In this document: positions 7,991 through 17,261 of the stretch, piece by piece
Layout: the number at the start of each line of letters is the position of its first letter
Numbering within the stretch: the first letter of the stretch is position 1
NCBI RefSeq assembly: GCF_024345795.1
Contig: NZ_JAGQBU010000010.1
Location: 1-64,000, forward strand
Origin: Synechococcus sp. J7-Johnson
GTDB lineage: Bacteria; Cyanobacteriota; Cyanobacteriia; PCC-6307; Cyanobiaceae
Reading direction: 5' to 3'
Length of the DNA: 64,000 nt
Notes under the pieces: model-generated
Database searches by the model: none
What the model was told of the DNA's origin: nothing
Seen by the model: only the letters and a program-made list of their open reading frames with translations
Position numbers and translations under genes: made by a program

Positions 7991-9126
7991 CGCCTTCCAC
8001 GCCCCCGACACGCCGTGTGATCAAGGTGGGCACCTCCCTGCTACGTGGCACGGCCCAGCGCAACACCGAAGCGGTGATCGCAGGTCTGGCCGCCAGCCTC
8101 AGCCGCAGGCGCCAGCAGGGGGAGGCCATCGCCCTGGTCACCAGCGGAGCCGTGGGTCTGGGCTGCCATGCCATGGGATTCGGGGAGCGCCCGGAAGATG
8201 TGGTGGCGCTTCAGGCGGCCGCCGCCGTGGGCCAGGGCCGGCTGATGCGCCTCTATGAAACTGCCTTCGCCCAGCACGACACCACCGTGGCCCAGGTGCT
8301 GCTCACCCGCGGCGATCTGGCCTCGCGCCGCCGCTACCAGAATGCCTGCCGCACCCTGGAGCAACTGCTGAGCTGGGGCGTGGTGCCCGTGGTCAACGAG
8401 AACGACACCCTCGCCACCGATGAGTTGCGCTTCGGCGACAACGACACCCTCTCGGCCCTTGTGGCGGTGGCGATCGGAGCCGATGAGCTTGTGCTTCTCA
8501 CCGATGTGGACCGGCTCTATTCGGGTGATCCCCGCAGCGACAGCAGTGCCAGGCCGATCGAGGAAGTGCGTGATCTGCTGGAACTGGAGCGGCTCAGCGG
8601 CGTCGCCCAGGGCGGCGGGAGCTGGGGCACCGGCGGCATGACCACCAAGCTGGCCGCAGCCCGCATCGCCACCTCCAGCGGCATCGCCGTGCGCCTGGCC
8701 GATGGCCGCGATCCAGCGGTGCTCGAAGCCCTGCTGGCCGGCGAGCGTCTCGGCACCCTCTTCCGCCCCAGCCCCAGCCCCCTGCCCGACCGCAAGGGCT
8801 GGCTGGCCCATGCCCTTCTGCCCAAGGGGGAGCTGCTGATCGATCAGGGTGCCGAGCGGGCCCTGATCGAGCGGGGCGCGTCCCTGCTGGCGGTGGGTAT
8901 CCGTGCCGTCAAAGGAGAGTTCGAGCGCCGGGATGCCGTGCGGTTGCTGTCGCTGGAGGGGCGGGAGATCGGCCGAGGTCTCTGTGCCCTCAGCAGCACC
9001 GAAGTGGCCCAGGTGCTGGGGCTGCGCAGCCAGGCGGCCGAGACCACCCTTGAGCATGGCGCCGGTGATGCCGTGGTTCACCGCGACCACCTTGTGCTCA
9101 CCACGCCGGCGGCGGCCCGGGGCTGA
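7987..9126 (+). CDS. proB: Glutamate 5-kinase
   Basis: ProB phosphorylates glutamate to gamma-glutamyl phosphate, the first step of proline synthesis. The amino-acid-kinase domain is clear: IKVGTSLLR at the N-terminus, [31 protein letters not shown] and [15 protein letters not shown]-terminal PUA domain follows (about residues 275-370, [14 protein letters not shown]...[16 protein letters not shown]). The length of 379 is normal for the PUA-containing type. It sits at the end of the ruvX-DUF3727-yqeG run with a four-base overlap. Confidence 0.96.
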   Translation: MTPSTPPTRRVIKVGTSLLRGTAQRNTEAVIAGLAASLSRRRQQGEAIALVTSGAVGLGCHAMGFGERPEDVVALQAAAAVGQGRLMRLYETAFAQHDTTVAQVLLTRGDLASRRRYQNACRTLEQLLSWGVVPVVNENDTLATDELRFGDNDTLSALVAVAIGADELVLLTDVDRLYSGDPRSDSSARPIEEVRDLLELERLSGVAQGGGSWGTGGMTTKLAAARIATSSGIAVRLADGRDPAVLEALLAGERLGTLFRPSPSPLPDRKGWLAHALLPKGELLIDQGAERALIERGASLLAVGIRAVKGEFERRDAVRLLSLEGREIGRGLCALSSTEVAQVLGLRSQAAETTLEHGAGDAVVHRDHLVLTTPAAARG

Positions 9127-9167
9127 GGAGCCGCCCTACGATCCGGCCGCCGGCCGCGATCCCTGGA

Positions 9168-10196
9168 ATGCGCTTCAGCACCTTGCTCACCCACTTGAGC
9201 GAGTTGAGCGAGGGCAGCCCCAGGGACCTGGCCGCTGACCCCGACCTGATCACAGCGGCGGCCGTGGACCGGGCCGCTGCGACGGAGCTGGCCTTTCTCG
9301 AGCCAGGCCACAGCCTGGCCGCAGCTCTCGAGACCTGCTCGGCGGGTGCACTGCTGTTGCCGCCGGATGCCGCCCTGCAGGAGCTGGCCAGTGCCCGCGG
9401 CATCGCCTGGGTGGCCCTGAAGAATCCGCGGCTGGGCTTCGCTGAAGCCCTGGAGGCCCTGTATCCACCCCGCCGCCTGCCGCCGGGCATCCACCCCAGC
9501 GCCGTGATCGCGCCAGGGGCCAGCCTGGGCCTTGATGTGCACATCGGCGCTCACGTTGTGGTGGGGGAGGGCTGCGTGATCGGCGCTGGCTCCACCCTCC
9601 ACGCCGGTGCCGTGCTCTACGACGACGTGCAGCTGGCCGAGGGCTGTGAAATTCACGCCAATGCGGTGCTGCACCCCGGCAGCCGCCTGGGCCGTGGCTG
9701 TGTCGTGCACTCCACCGCGGTGGTGGGCTCGGAGGGGTTCGGCTTCGTGCCCACCGCCAGCGGCTGGCGGAAGATGCCCCAGACCGGCCTGGTGGTGCTG
9801 GAGGAGGCGGTGGAGGTGGGCTGTGGCACCACCATCGATCGTCCCTCTGTGGGTGAAACGCGCATCGGCGCCGGCACCAAGATCGACAACCTGGTGCAGA
9901 TCGGCCATGGAGTTGTCACCGGCCGAGGCTGTGCCCTGGCTTCCCAGGTGGGCATCGCCGGCGGCGCCACCCTCGGCGATGGGGTGATCCTGGCCGGACA
10001 GGTGGGCGTGGCCAACCGGGCCAGGATCGGCGATCGCGCCATCGCCTCCTCCAAGTCGGGGATCCACGGCGAGGTGGCCGCCGGCGAAGTGGTGAGCGGC
10101 TACCCGGCCATCCCCAACCGGTTGTGGCTGCGCTGCTCCGCTGCTTTCAGCAAGCTGCCGGAAATGGCAAAGACTCTGCGCCAGCTGCAGAAGTAG
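9168..10196 (+). CDS. lpxD: UDP-3-O-acylglucosamine N-acyltransferase
   Basis: LpxD adds the N-linked acyl chain in lipid A synthesis. The 342-residue protein has the N-terminal uridine-binding domain and a long hexapeptide-repeat left-handed beta helix ([29 protein letters not shown]). It also has the typical SEGFGFVPT and [10 protein letters not shown], which contains the catalytic histidine, and the C-terminal helix [12 protein letters not shown]. It is the only lipid A gene seen in the window. Confidence 0.95.
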   Translation: MRFSTLLTHLSELSEGSPRDLAADPDLITAAAVDRAAATELAFLEPGHSLAAALETCSAGALLLPPDAALQELASARGIAWVALKNPRLGFAEALEALYPPRRLPPGIHPSAVIAPGASLGLDVHIGAHVVVGEGCVIGAGSTLHAGAVLYDDVQLAEGCEIHANAVLHPGSRLGRGCVVHSTAVVGSEGFGFVPTASGWRKMPQTGLVVLEEAVEVGCGTTIDRPSVGETRIGAGTKIDNLVQIGHGVVTGRGCALASQVGIAGGATLGDGVILAGQVGVANRARIGDRAIASSKSGIHGEVAAGEVVSGYPAIPNRLWLRCSAAFSKLPEMAKTLRQLQK

Positions 10197-10221
10197 CCTC
10201 GCGCCCAGCGCTTCCTCCACG

Positions 10222-11295
10222 ATGACCAGCTACCGGATCACCCTGCTCCCCGGCGACGGCATCGGACCGGAAATCACAGCCGTGGCAAGGCGCCTGCTCG
10301 ATGCGGTGAGCGCGCGCCATGGCTTCAGCCTCACCTACGACGAGCAGCCCATCGGCGGCGACGCCATCGACCGCACGGGTGTGCCGCTGCCGGAGACCAC
10401 CCTGGCGGCCTGCCGCAGCTCAGACGCCGTGCTGCTGGCAGCGATCGGCAGTCCCCGCTTCGATGCTCTGCCGCGGGAGCAGCGGCCCGAAACCGGCCTG
10501 CTGGGCCTCAGGTCGGGACTGGGCCTGTTCGCCAACCTGCGGCCGGTGAAGATCATTCCGGCCCTGATCGGGGCCAGCACCCTGCGGCCGGAGGTGATCA
10601 CCGGGGTGGACCTGCTGGTGGTGCGTGAACTCACCGGCGGCATCTACTTCGGCACCCCCAAGGGACGGGTGGTGGCCGATGGCCACATACGTGCCTTCAA
10701 CACCATGGTCTACAGCGACTTCGAAATCGACAGGATCGCCCGGGTGGCCTTCCAGCTGGCGAGTGAGCGCAGCAGCAGACTCTGCAGCGTCGACAAGGCC
10801 AATGTGCTCGATGTCAGCCAGCTCTGGCGCGACCGGGTGGAGGCGATCGCCGCTGAATTCCCCCAGGTGGAGCTCAGCCACCTCTACGTCGACAACGCGG
10901 CGATGCAGCTGGTGCGCTCCCCCCGCCAGTTCGATGTGCTGCTCACCGGCAACCTCTTCGGTGACATCCTCAGCGACGAGGCGGCGATGCTAACCGGCTC
11001 GATCGGCATGCTGCCCTCCGCTTCGCTGGGTGCCGAGGGTCCCGGGCTGTTCGAGCCGGTGCACGGCTCCGCCCCCGACATCGCAGGGGCTGATCTGGCC
11101 AACCCGATGGCGATGGTGCTCTCCGCCGCAATGATGCTGAGGGTGGGCCTGAAACAGGAGAACGCCGCCAGCGAGCTGGAAGCGGCGGTCGACCGGGTGC
11201 TCAGCGCCGGCTACCGCACGGGCGACCTGATGGCGGAGGGCTGCACCCAGCTGGGTTGCGCGGCCATGGGCGAGCAGCTTCTGGCGGAGCTCTGA
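10222..11295 (+). CDS. leuB: 3-isopropylmalate dehydrogenase
   Basis: LeuB oxidises and decarboxylates 3-isopropylmalate in leucine synthesis. The 357-residue product shows [13 protein letters not shown] at the start, the substrate arginines in [15 protein letters not shown] and [12 protein letters not shown], the catalytic lysine in [13 protein letters not shown], and the metal-binding [20 protein letters not shown], followed by the NAD-binding HGSAPDIAG. Genes on both sides are unrelated in pathway. Confidence 0.97.
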   Translation: MTSYRITLLPGDGIGPEITAVARRLLDAVSARHGFSLTYDEQPIGGDAIDRTGVPLPETTLAACRSSDAVLLAAIGSPRFDALPREQRPETGLLGLRSGLGLFANLRPVKIIPALIGASTLRPEVITGVDLLVVRELTGGIYFGTPKGRVVADGHIRAFNTMVYSDFEIDRIARVAFQLASERSSRLCSVDKANVLDVSQLWRDRVEAIAAEFPQVELSHLYVDNAAMQLVRSPRQFDVLLTGNLFGDILSDEAAMLTGSIGMLPSASLGAEGPGLFEPVHGSAPDIAGADLANPMAMVLSAAMMLRVGLKQENAASELEAAVDRVLSAGYRTGDLMAEGCTQLGCAAMGEQLLAEL

Positions 11296-11352
11296 GCGCC
11301 CACGGACCGACGACCTGCCAAACTCGCCTTCGCCCTTCCTCCCCCTGCGCCG

Positions 11353-12255
11353 ATGTCCAAGCGTCACCCGGTTGTAGCGGTCACCGGTTCCTCGGGCGCA
11401 GGGACCAGCACCGTCAAGCGTGCCTTCGAGCACATCTTCCAGCGGGAGGGGATCGAGCCAGCAGTTGTCGAAGGTGACAGCTTCCACCGCTTCGAGCGCG
11501 GCCCGATGAAGGAGGAGATGGCACAGGCCCAGGCCTCTGGGGTCAACTTCTCCCACTTCGGCCCCGAGGCCAACCTGTTCGACAAGCTCGCCGAGCAATT
11601 CAAGTCCTACGGCGAAACCGGTGGCGGCCAGAAGCGCTACTACCTCCACTCCGTGGAGGAGGCCGCCGAACACAACGCCCGGCTCGGTACCGAGCTGGAG
11701 CCCGGCCAGTTCACCCCGTGGGAGCCGATCCCCACAGGTACCGACCTGCTCTTCTACGAAGGTCTCCACGGCGGTGTGGTGGGCGACGGCTACGACGTGG
11801 CCTCCCTGGTGGACCTGCTGATCGGCGTGGTCCCGATAGCCAACCTGGAGTGGATCCAGAAGATCAGCCGCGACAATGCCGAGCGGGGCTATTCGGCCGA
11901 GACGATCGTGGACACGATCCTGCGCCGCATGCCCGACTACATCAACCACATCTGCCCGCAGTTCAGCCGCACCGACATCAACTTCCAGCGGGTGCCCACG
12001 GTGGACACCTCAAACCCGTTCATCTGCCGCAACATCCCCACCCCGGACGAGAGCTTCGTGATCATCCACTTCCGCAAGGGAGCCCGTGAGAAATGGGGCA
12101 TCGATTTCTCCTATCTCCTGCGGATGATCAACGGGTCCTTCATGTCGAGCCCGACCAGCATCGTGGTCAACGGCGGCAAGATGGGCTTCGCCATGGAGCT
12201 GATCCTCACCCCGATCATTCACCGCATGATCGAGGAGAAGAACAAACTCGCCTGA
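11353..12255 (+). CDS. prk: Phosphoribulokinase, class I (proteobacterial type)
   Basis: Prk makes ribulose-1,5-bisphosphate from ribulose-5-phosphate in the Calvin cycle. The 300-residue product carries the P-loop GSSGAGTST (residues 12-20), EGDSFHRFER, SHFGPEANLF, LLFYEGLHGG, and IQKISRDNAERGYS. Length and sequence match the class I enzyme of proteobacteria, not the roughly 330-residue redox-regulated class II enzyme of beta-cyanobacteria and plants. The pair of regulatory N-terminal cysteines of the class II enzyme is absent. This fits the alpha-cyanobacterial lineage with form IA RuBisCO. Confidence 0.95.
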   Translation: MSKRHPVVAVTGSSGAGTSTVKRAFEHIFQREGIEPAVVEGDSFHRFERGPMKEEMAQAQASGVNFSHFGPEANLFDKLAEQFKSYGETGGGQKRYYLHSVEEAAEHNARLGTELEPGQFTPWEPIPTGTDLLFYEGLHGGVVGDGYDVASLVDLLIGVVPIANLEWIQKISRDNAERGYSAETIVDTILRRMPDYINHICPQFSRTDINFQRVPTVDTSNPFICRNIPTPDESFVIIHFRKGAREKWGIDFSYLLRMINGSFMSSPTSIVVNGGKMGFAMELILTPIIHRMIEEKNKLA

Positions 12256-12367
12256 GCGATTAAGCTGCAGGGGCCGATCGGAATGGCTGAGGCCGATTAC
12301 CTTCGCCACACCTCCATCCTTCGACCCCGTATCCCCGGCGGCTTCCAGCGGCTCCAGGAGGTCAACC

Positions 12368-12664
12368 ATGCCGTCCTTCGAGATCCGCGGGGCCTCCAAT
12401 CCGGGCAATCCTCCGGTGCGCTGGGATCAGATCAACAGCGGTGTGGTCATCAAACAGGCTCGGCGTGTGTATTTCCACTACGTGGAGCAATGCCCGGGGG
12501 GGGCTGAACCGATCGGGATCGTGCTCGAGAGCAGTGGTGGCCTGGGCCGGGTGGTGTTCGAGGCACCCGTGCTGCTGCCGGATGAGCAGTTCGTCCCCCT
12601 GGAGCTGATCCGTGGCCGCAGCGCCGGCCGACCCCGCTCGATCCGCAGTCCCCAGCGCAGCTGA
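12368..12664 (+). CDS. Conserved small protein of unknown function
   Basis: This 98-residue frame has a strong Shine-Dalgarno AGGAGG at 12356-12361, six bases before the ATG. Codon use matches the core genes. It is soluble, with a beta-rich middle (SGVVIKQARRVYFHYVEQ) and a basic Arg/Ser tail. No motif is recognised. It follows prk and precedes pilD on the same strand. Confidence 0.6.
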   Translation: MPSFEIRGASNPGNPPVRWDQINSGVVIKQARRVYFHYVEQCPGGAEPIGIVLESSGGLGRVVFEAPVLLPDEQFVPLELIRGRSAGRPRSIRSPQRS

Positions 12665-12690
12665 GCGAACGCCATCCGCGTCCTAGTGCC

Positions 12691-13539
12691 ATGCCTGTGG
12701 AGCCCGACACGGCCGCCCCTCTCCTGATCCCCCTGCTGGTGGCCCTTCTTGGGGCGTGCGTCGGCAGCTTTCTCAACGTGGTGGCCTGGAGGCTGCCGCG
12801 GCGGGAGTCACTGGTGCTCCCCGCCAGCCACTGCCCACGCTGCGGAGTGCCTCTGGCCTGGTACCAGAACCTGCCGGTGCTGGGCTGGCTGCTGCTGCTG
12901 GGTCGCTGCGGCAACTGCCGGGGCCCGATCTCCCCCCGCTACCCCCTGGTGGAACTGCTCTGCGCCGGGCTGTGGGTGGCGGTCCTTCAGGCAAGCCCAA
13001 GTCCCATGGCCGGGACGCCGGCCTGGCTGCAGATCGGCGCGGGCTGGCTGCTGATCAGCTGGCTGATTCCGCTGGTGCTGATCGATTGTGACCATCTCTG
13101 GCTGCCGGAACCCCTCTGCCGCTGGGGTCTGCTGCTGGGTCTGGGAGTCACGCTCGCCGCCGGCCTCAGCCAGTCGGAAGTGGTTTCGCGGGCTCTGATC
13201 TTCAACCACCTGCTCGCCGCCTGCCTCGGCCTGCTCGCCTTCGAGGGGCTCAGTGCCCTGGCCGAAAAGTTGATGGGCAAACCGGCCCTGGGGCTGGGCG
13301 ACGCCAAGCTGACCGCCCTGCTGGGAGCATGGCTCGGGCTCTCCGGTCTGGGTCTGGCGGTGGCCCTGGCGGTCTTCAGCGGAGCTGCCCTGGGAGTGCT
13401 GGGCCGCCTGAGCGGCAGGCTCGGGCCATCCCAACCCTTTCCCTTCGGCCCCTTTCTCGCCCTTGGTGGCGTGGCGGTCTGGCTGGTGGGGGAGGGCTGG
13501 TGGCTGCAGCAATGGAGCCGGTGGGGCGCCACCCTTTAA
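12691..13539 (+). CDS. pilD: Prepilin peptidase / N-methyltransferase (A24 family)
   Basis: PilD cleaves the leader of type IV prepilins and methylates the new N-terminus at the inner membrane. The 282-residue product is multi-spanning. The cytoplasmic zinc motif is CPRC...CGNC (C48, C51, C73, C76), and the two catalytic aspartates lie in LIDCDHLWLP (D132/D134 region) and GLGDAK (D204). This implies a type IV pilus or related system elsewhere in the genome, because no other pilus gene is visible here. Confidence 0.93.
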   Translation: MPVEPDTAAPLLIPLLVALLGACVGSFLNVVAWRLPRRESLVLPASHCPRCGVPLAWYQNLPVLGWLLLLGRCGNCRGPISPRYPLVELLCAGLWVAVLQASPSPMAGTPAWLQIGAGWLLISWLIPLVLIDCDHLWLPEPLCRWGLLLGLGVTLAAGLSQSEVVSRALIFNHLLAACLGLLAFEGLSALAEKLMGKPALGLGDAKLTALLGAWLGLSGLGLAVALAVFSGAALGVLGRLSGRLGPSQPFPFGPFLALGGVAVWLVGEGWWLQQWSRWGATL

Positions 13540-13572
13540 TGGATTCACCGCTCCGTTGCCAGGTCCAATCCC

Positions 13573-14448
13573 GTGTCCCTGTTCGACTGGTTCGCCGATC
13601 GCCGCAAAGCCAATCCGGTGGTGCGCACCACCCAGGAAGTCGACGATGGGGACGGACTGTGGAGCAAGTGCCCGGAATGCGGGCTGGTGGTGTATCGCAA
13701 GGATCTGATTGCCAATGCCAGCGTCTGCAGTGGCTGCTCCTACCACCACCGCATCGACAGCGATGCCCGCATCCGGGTGATCGCTGATGAGGGCAGCTTC
13801 AGAGCCATCGACACCGAGCTGGCCCCCACTGATCCACTCGCCTTCAAAGACCGTCGCAGCTACGCCGACCGTTTGCGCGACACCCAGCAATCCACTGGGC
13901 TGCGTGATGCCGTGGTCACCGGCCACTGCCGCCTGGAGGGCCTGCCTCTCTCCCTCGGGGTGATGGATTTCCGCTTCATGGGGGGCTCGATGGGCTCCGT
14001 GGTGGGCGAAAAGCTCACCCGGCTGATCGAGCAGGCCACCGAACTCCGCCAGCCTCTGCTGATCGTCTGCGCCTCCGGCGGCGCCCGCATGCAGGAGGGG
14101 ATGCTCAGCCTGATGCAGATGGCCAAGATCTCAGGTGCCCTGCAACGCCACCGCCAGCAGAATCTGCTCTACATCCCCCTGCTCACCCACCCCACCACCG
14201 GCGGGGTCACGGCCAGCTTCGCCATGCTTGGTGACCTGATCCTGGCCGAGCCCAAGGCGCTGATCGGCTTTGCCGGGCGCCGGGTGATCGAGCAGACCCT
14301 GCGCGAAAAACTGCCCGAAGGCTTCCAGACCGCCGAATACCTGCAGGAGCATGGGTTCGTGGATCTGATCGTGCCGCGTACCCGCCTGCGCAGCACTCTC
14401 GCCAGCCTGTGGAGACTGCACGGCGTCAGTGTTCCGGTGGCGGCATGA
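13573..14448 (+). CDS. accD: Acetyl-CoA carboxylase carboxyltransferase subunit beta
   Basis: AccD forms the carboxyltransferase with AccA and makes malonyl-CoA for fatty acid synthesis. The 291-residue product has the N-terminal four-cysteine zinc finger (C33, C36, C52, C55 in CPEC...CSGC). The crotonase-like carboxyltransferase core includes [17 protein letters not shown] and [11 protein letters not shown]. The GTG start gives the usual length. The stop overlaps the next gene (ATGA). Confidence 0.96.
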   Translation: MSLFDWFADRRKANPVVRTTQEVDDGDGLWSKCPECGLVVYRKDLIANASVCSGCSYHHRIDSDARIRVIADEGSFRAIDTELAPTDPLAFKDRRSYADRLRDTQQSTGLRDAVVTGHCRLEGLPLSLGVMDFRFMGGSMGSVVGEKLTRLIEQATELRQPLLIVCASGGARMQEGMLSLMQMAKISGALQRHRQQNLLYIPLLTHPTTGGVTASFAMLGDLILAEPKALIGFAGRRVIEQTLREKLPEGFQTAEYLQEHGFVDLIVPRTRLRSTLASLWRLHGVSVPVAA

Positions 14449-14843
14449 GCGGACTGCAGCGGTTTCTGCGTGCCGCTGTGGTGGCGGTGGCGCTGCTGGC
14501 GATCGGCCTGGCGGCAGGGCCCGCCACTGCCTGGGCGGGTCCGGTGAACTGGCAGGAGGTGCCCGAGAGCCCGGCAGGCCGCCAGTGGTGGGACACGGGC
14601 AGCCTGCGCCTCAGCCGTGGCGGGGAGCTTTCGGTGCTCACCCGGTTCCAGCCGGCCTCCGAGGATCGTGGCCAGCTCTACGTGATGGAGCTCGACTGCG
14701 ATCAGGGGCTCTACCGCGACACCTCAGTGAACGGCTTGCCCCGCTTCAAAGCCGAGTGGCAGCCCACCGGCGGCGATTCTCTGATCAGCGATGTGCTTGA
14801 TCAGGCCTGCGCGGCTGGCACCGAGCTGCTGGCGTCCCGTTGA
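14445..14843 (+). CDS. Secreted or lipid-free periplasmic protein of unknown function
   Basis: The ATG overlaps the accD stop and gives 132 residues. The N-terminus is a signal peptide ([20 protein letters not shown], then an AWA-type cleavage site near residue 29). The mature part is beta-rich with [21 protein letters not shown] and two cysteines (LDCDQGLY and DQACAAG) that could form a disulfide. Similar small exported proteins follow accD in other picocyanobacteria as far as I recall. The function is unknown. Confidence 0.7.
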   Translation: MSGLQRFLRAAVVAVALLAIGLAAGPATAWAGPVNWQEVPESPAGRQWWDTGSLRLSRGGELSVLTRFQPASEDRGQLYVMELDCDQGLYRDTSVNGLPRFKAEWQPTGGDSLISDVLDQACAAGTELLASR

Positions 14844-14869
14844 TCCACTGAACACTGAACCCCCCTCCC

Positions 14870-15967
14870 ATGAGTAAGCCCCTCCAGGTCGCCGTGGCCG
14901 GCCTCGGGTTCGGAGAGAAGGTGCACCTGCCCGCCTTGCGGGCCTGCCCGGGCACGGAGCCGGTGGCCATCTGGCACCCCAGGCCCGAACGCCTGGAGGC
15001 CGCCTGCCGTGCCGCTGAGTTGCCGGGCCACAGCGATTTTGCTGCGCTGCTTGCGGATCCTGCCGTGGAAGCTGTGGTGATCGCCACCCCGCCAGGCCCC
15101 CGCTTCAAGCTGGCCCGCGCCGCCCTGGAAGCCGGCAAGCACCTGCTGCTGGAGAAACCCATTGCCCTGGAGGTGGCCCAGGTCCGGGCGCTGAGACGGC
15201 TGGCGATCGAGCGGGGCCTCAGCGTGGCGGTGGATTTCGAGTACCGTGCCGTGCCGGTCTTCCAGCAGCTGAAGGCGCTGCTGAGCCAGGGGGTGCTGGG
15301 GGACCCGTGGCTGGTGCGCTTCGATTGGCTGATGAGCAGCCGCGCCGATCCCGGCAGGGCCTTCAGCTGGGCGTCCCAACGCTCTGAAGGTGGCGGCGTG
15401 CTCGGCTCCCTCGGCACCCATGCCTTCGACAGCCTGGAGTGGCTGGTGGGGCCGGTGCGCCAGCTGAGCGCCAGCCTCTCCACCGCCATCCACCAGCGCC
15501 CCCTGCCCGGAACCCCAGAGAGATCCGGAGTCGTCGACGCCGACGATGTGGCCCTGCTTCAGCTTGAGCTCGAAACATCCACAGGGGCATCGGTGCCAGC
15601 CCAGCTCAGCCTCTCTTCGGTCACCCGCGCCGGAAGGGGCTGCTGGCTTGAGTTCCATGGCAGCGAGGCCACGCTGATTCTTGGCAGCGATAACCAGGCC
15701 GACTATGTGCACGGCTTCCATCTCTGGCTGGCCCGGCCTGGGGAGCTGCTTCAGCCGGTACCGGCGGATCCAGCCCTGGCCTTTGTCCGCACCTGGGCCG
15801 ACGGCCGCATCGCCCCGGTGGCGCGCCTGCAGGGCTGGTGGAGCGACAGCTGTCGCGAAGGACGACCCATGCTGCCGGGCCTGGCGGAAGGAGAACGCAG
15901 CCAGCTCTGCTGCGACCTGGCCCTTGAGTCAGATGCCAGCGGCCTGCGCCAGAACCTTGGCAGCTGA
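14870..15967 (+). CDS. Gfo/Idh/MocA-family NAD(P)-dependent oxidoreductase
   Basis: The 365-residue product has the N-terminal Rossmann fold (VAVAGLGFGEKVHLPAL), the second-strand WHPRPERL, the VVIATPPGPRF segment and the conserved EKPIAL lysine motif. The C-terminal alpha/beta dimerisation domain has GGGVLGSLGTHAFDSLEWLVG. Family members oxidise or reduce sugars and related compounds, and the substrate cannot be assigned from the sequence. Confidence 0.85.
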   Translation: MSKPLQVAVAGLGFGEKVHLPALRACPGTEPVAIWHPRPERLEAACRAAELPGHSDFAALLADPAVEAVVIATPPGPRFKLARAALEAGKHLLLEKPIALEVAQVRALRRLAIERGLSVAVDFEYRAVPVFQQLKALLSQGVLGDPWLVRFDWLMSSRADPGRAFSWASQRSEGGGVLGSLGTHAFDSLEWLVGPVRQLSASLSTAIHQRPLPGTPERSGVVDADDVALLQLELETSTGASVPAQLSLSSVTRAGRGCWLEFHGSEATLILGSDNQADYVHGFHLWLARPGELLQPVPADPALAFVRTWADGRIAPVARLQGWWSDSCREGRPMLPGLAEGERSQLCCDLALESDASGLRQNLGS

Positions 15968-16111
15968 GCCTGAATCCGAGGCCGCTGGGACCTCATTTAC
16001 AGGGGATCGACTAGATTCTTTCCAGCCCGCGTCAAGGTCCCGACGCCGGTGATCCGGTCCTCCGGGGCCGAACCTGACGCATCACCCACCCAACCTCCAG
16101 AGATTTTTCCC

Positions 16112-17185
16112 ATGGCCCTCGTTCCGCTTCGGCTGCTCCTCGACCACGCCGCTGAGAACGGCTATGGCATTCCAGCGTTCAACGTCAACAACCTGGAGCA
16201 GGTCCAGTCGATCATGGAGGCGGCCTACGAAACCGACAGCCCTGTGATCCTGCAGGCCTCCCGCGGAGCCCGCCAGTACGCCGGTGAGATCTTCCTGCGT
16301 CACCTGATCATCGCAGCCACCGAAACCTATCCCGACATCCCGGTGGTGATGCACCAGGACCACGGCAATAGCCCGGCTACCTGCTTCGGTGCCGCCGCCA
16401 ATGGCTTCACCTCCGTGATGATGGATGGATCACTGGAAGCCGACGCCAAAACGCCCGCCAGCTACGAGTACAACGTGGCCGTCACCAAGGAAGTGGTGGA
16501 TGTGGCCCATGCCATCGGCGTGAGCGTGGAAGGCGAGCTCGGTTGCCTCGGATCGCTTGAAACCGGCAAGGGTGAAGCCGAGGACGGCCACGGGTTCGAA
16601 GGTGCCCTCTCCCGCGAGCAGCTGCTCACCGATCCTGCCGAAGCCGCTGACTTCGTCGCCAAAACCAAGGTGGATGCCTTGGCGATCGCCATCGGCACCA
16701 GCCACGGCGCCTACAAGTTCACCCGCAAGCCCACCGGCGAAGTGCTGGCCATTTCCCGCATTGCCGAGATCCACAAGGCGATCCCCAATACCCACCTGGT
16801 GATGCACGGCTCCAGCTCCGTGCCCCAGGAATGGCTCGACATGATCAACAAGTACGGCGGTGCCATTCCCGAAACCTATGGCGTGCCGGTGGAAGAGATT
16901 CAGAACGGCATCAAGAACGGCGTTCGCAAGGTCAACATCGACACCGACAACCGTCTGGCCTTCACCGCCGCCGTGCGTGAAGCCGCCTTCAAGGATCCCG
17001 CCAACTTCGACCCTCGTCACTTCAACAAGCCGGCCCGGGCCTACATGAAAAAGGTGTGCCTTGATCGCTACCAGCAGTTCTGGTGCGCCGGCCAGGCCAG
17101 CAAGATCAAGCAGCAGAACATCAACTACTACGCCGCTCTCTACGCCAAGGGCGCCCTCGATCCCAAGACCGCTGTGGCCGTCTGA
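16112..17185 (+). CDS. fbaA: Fructose-bisphosphate aldolase, class II
   Basis: This zinc aldolase joins triose phosphates in the Calvin cycle and gluconeogenesis. The start [19 protein letters not shown] is the usual cyanobacterial N-terminus (357 residues), although the frame opens earlier at 16049. Metal ligands and catalytic parts are seen in [56 protein letters not shown] and [10 protein letters not shown]. It is followed 44 bases later by a strong intrinsic terminator. Confidence 0.97.
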   Translation: MALVPLRLLLDHAAENGYGIPAFNVNNLEQVQSIMEAAYETDSPVILQASRGARQYAGEIFLRHLIIAATETYPDIPVVMHQDHGNSPATCFGAAANGFTSVMMDGSLEADAKTPASYEYNVAVTKEVVDVAHAIGVSVEGELGCLGSLETGKGEAEDGHGFEGALSREQLLTDPAEAADFVAKTKVDALAIAIGTSHGAYKFTRKPTGEVLAISRIAEIHKAIPNTHLVMHGSSSVPQEWLDMINKYGGAIPETYGVPVEEIQNGIKNGVRKVNIDTDNRLAFTAAVREAAFKDPANFDPRHFNKPARAYMKKVCLDRYQQFWCAGQASKIKQQNINYYAALYAKGALDPKTAVAV

Positions 17186-17229
17186 GTCTTTCTTCAGCTC
17201 AGTCCAGACACTCGCTCGCGACCTGTCCA

Positions 17230-17252
17230 GGGAGCCCCAGGCTCCCTTTTTT
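17230..17252 (+). terminator. Rho-independent terminator of fbaA
   Basis: A perfect 7-bp GC-rich stem GGGAGCC / GGCTCCC with a 3-base loop is followed by six T residues. It lies 44 bases after the fbaA stop, between it and the convergent UPF0182 gene. Confidence 0.9.
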
Positions 17253-17261
17253 CATGCCTGC

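Noticed and set aside
9078-10220. 380-codon antisense frame opposite lpxD
   Set aside because: It is a shadow of the hexapeptide-repeat gene, and the protein is His/Gly/Ala-rich without motifs.
15990-16020. Possible promoter with TTTACA and TAGATT before fbaA
   Set aside because: The spacing of about 10 bases is too short for a standard sigma-70 promoter.
16049-16111. Extended N-terminus of aldolase
   Set aside because: The extra residues do not match the family, which starts [10 protein letters not shown]. The ATG at 16112 is therefore used.
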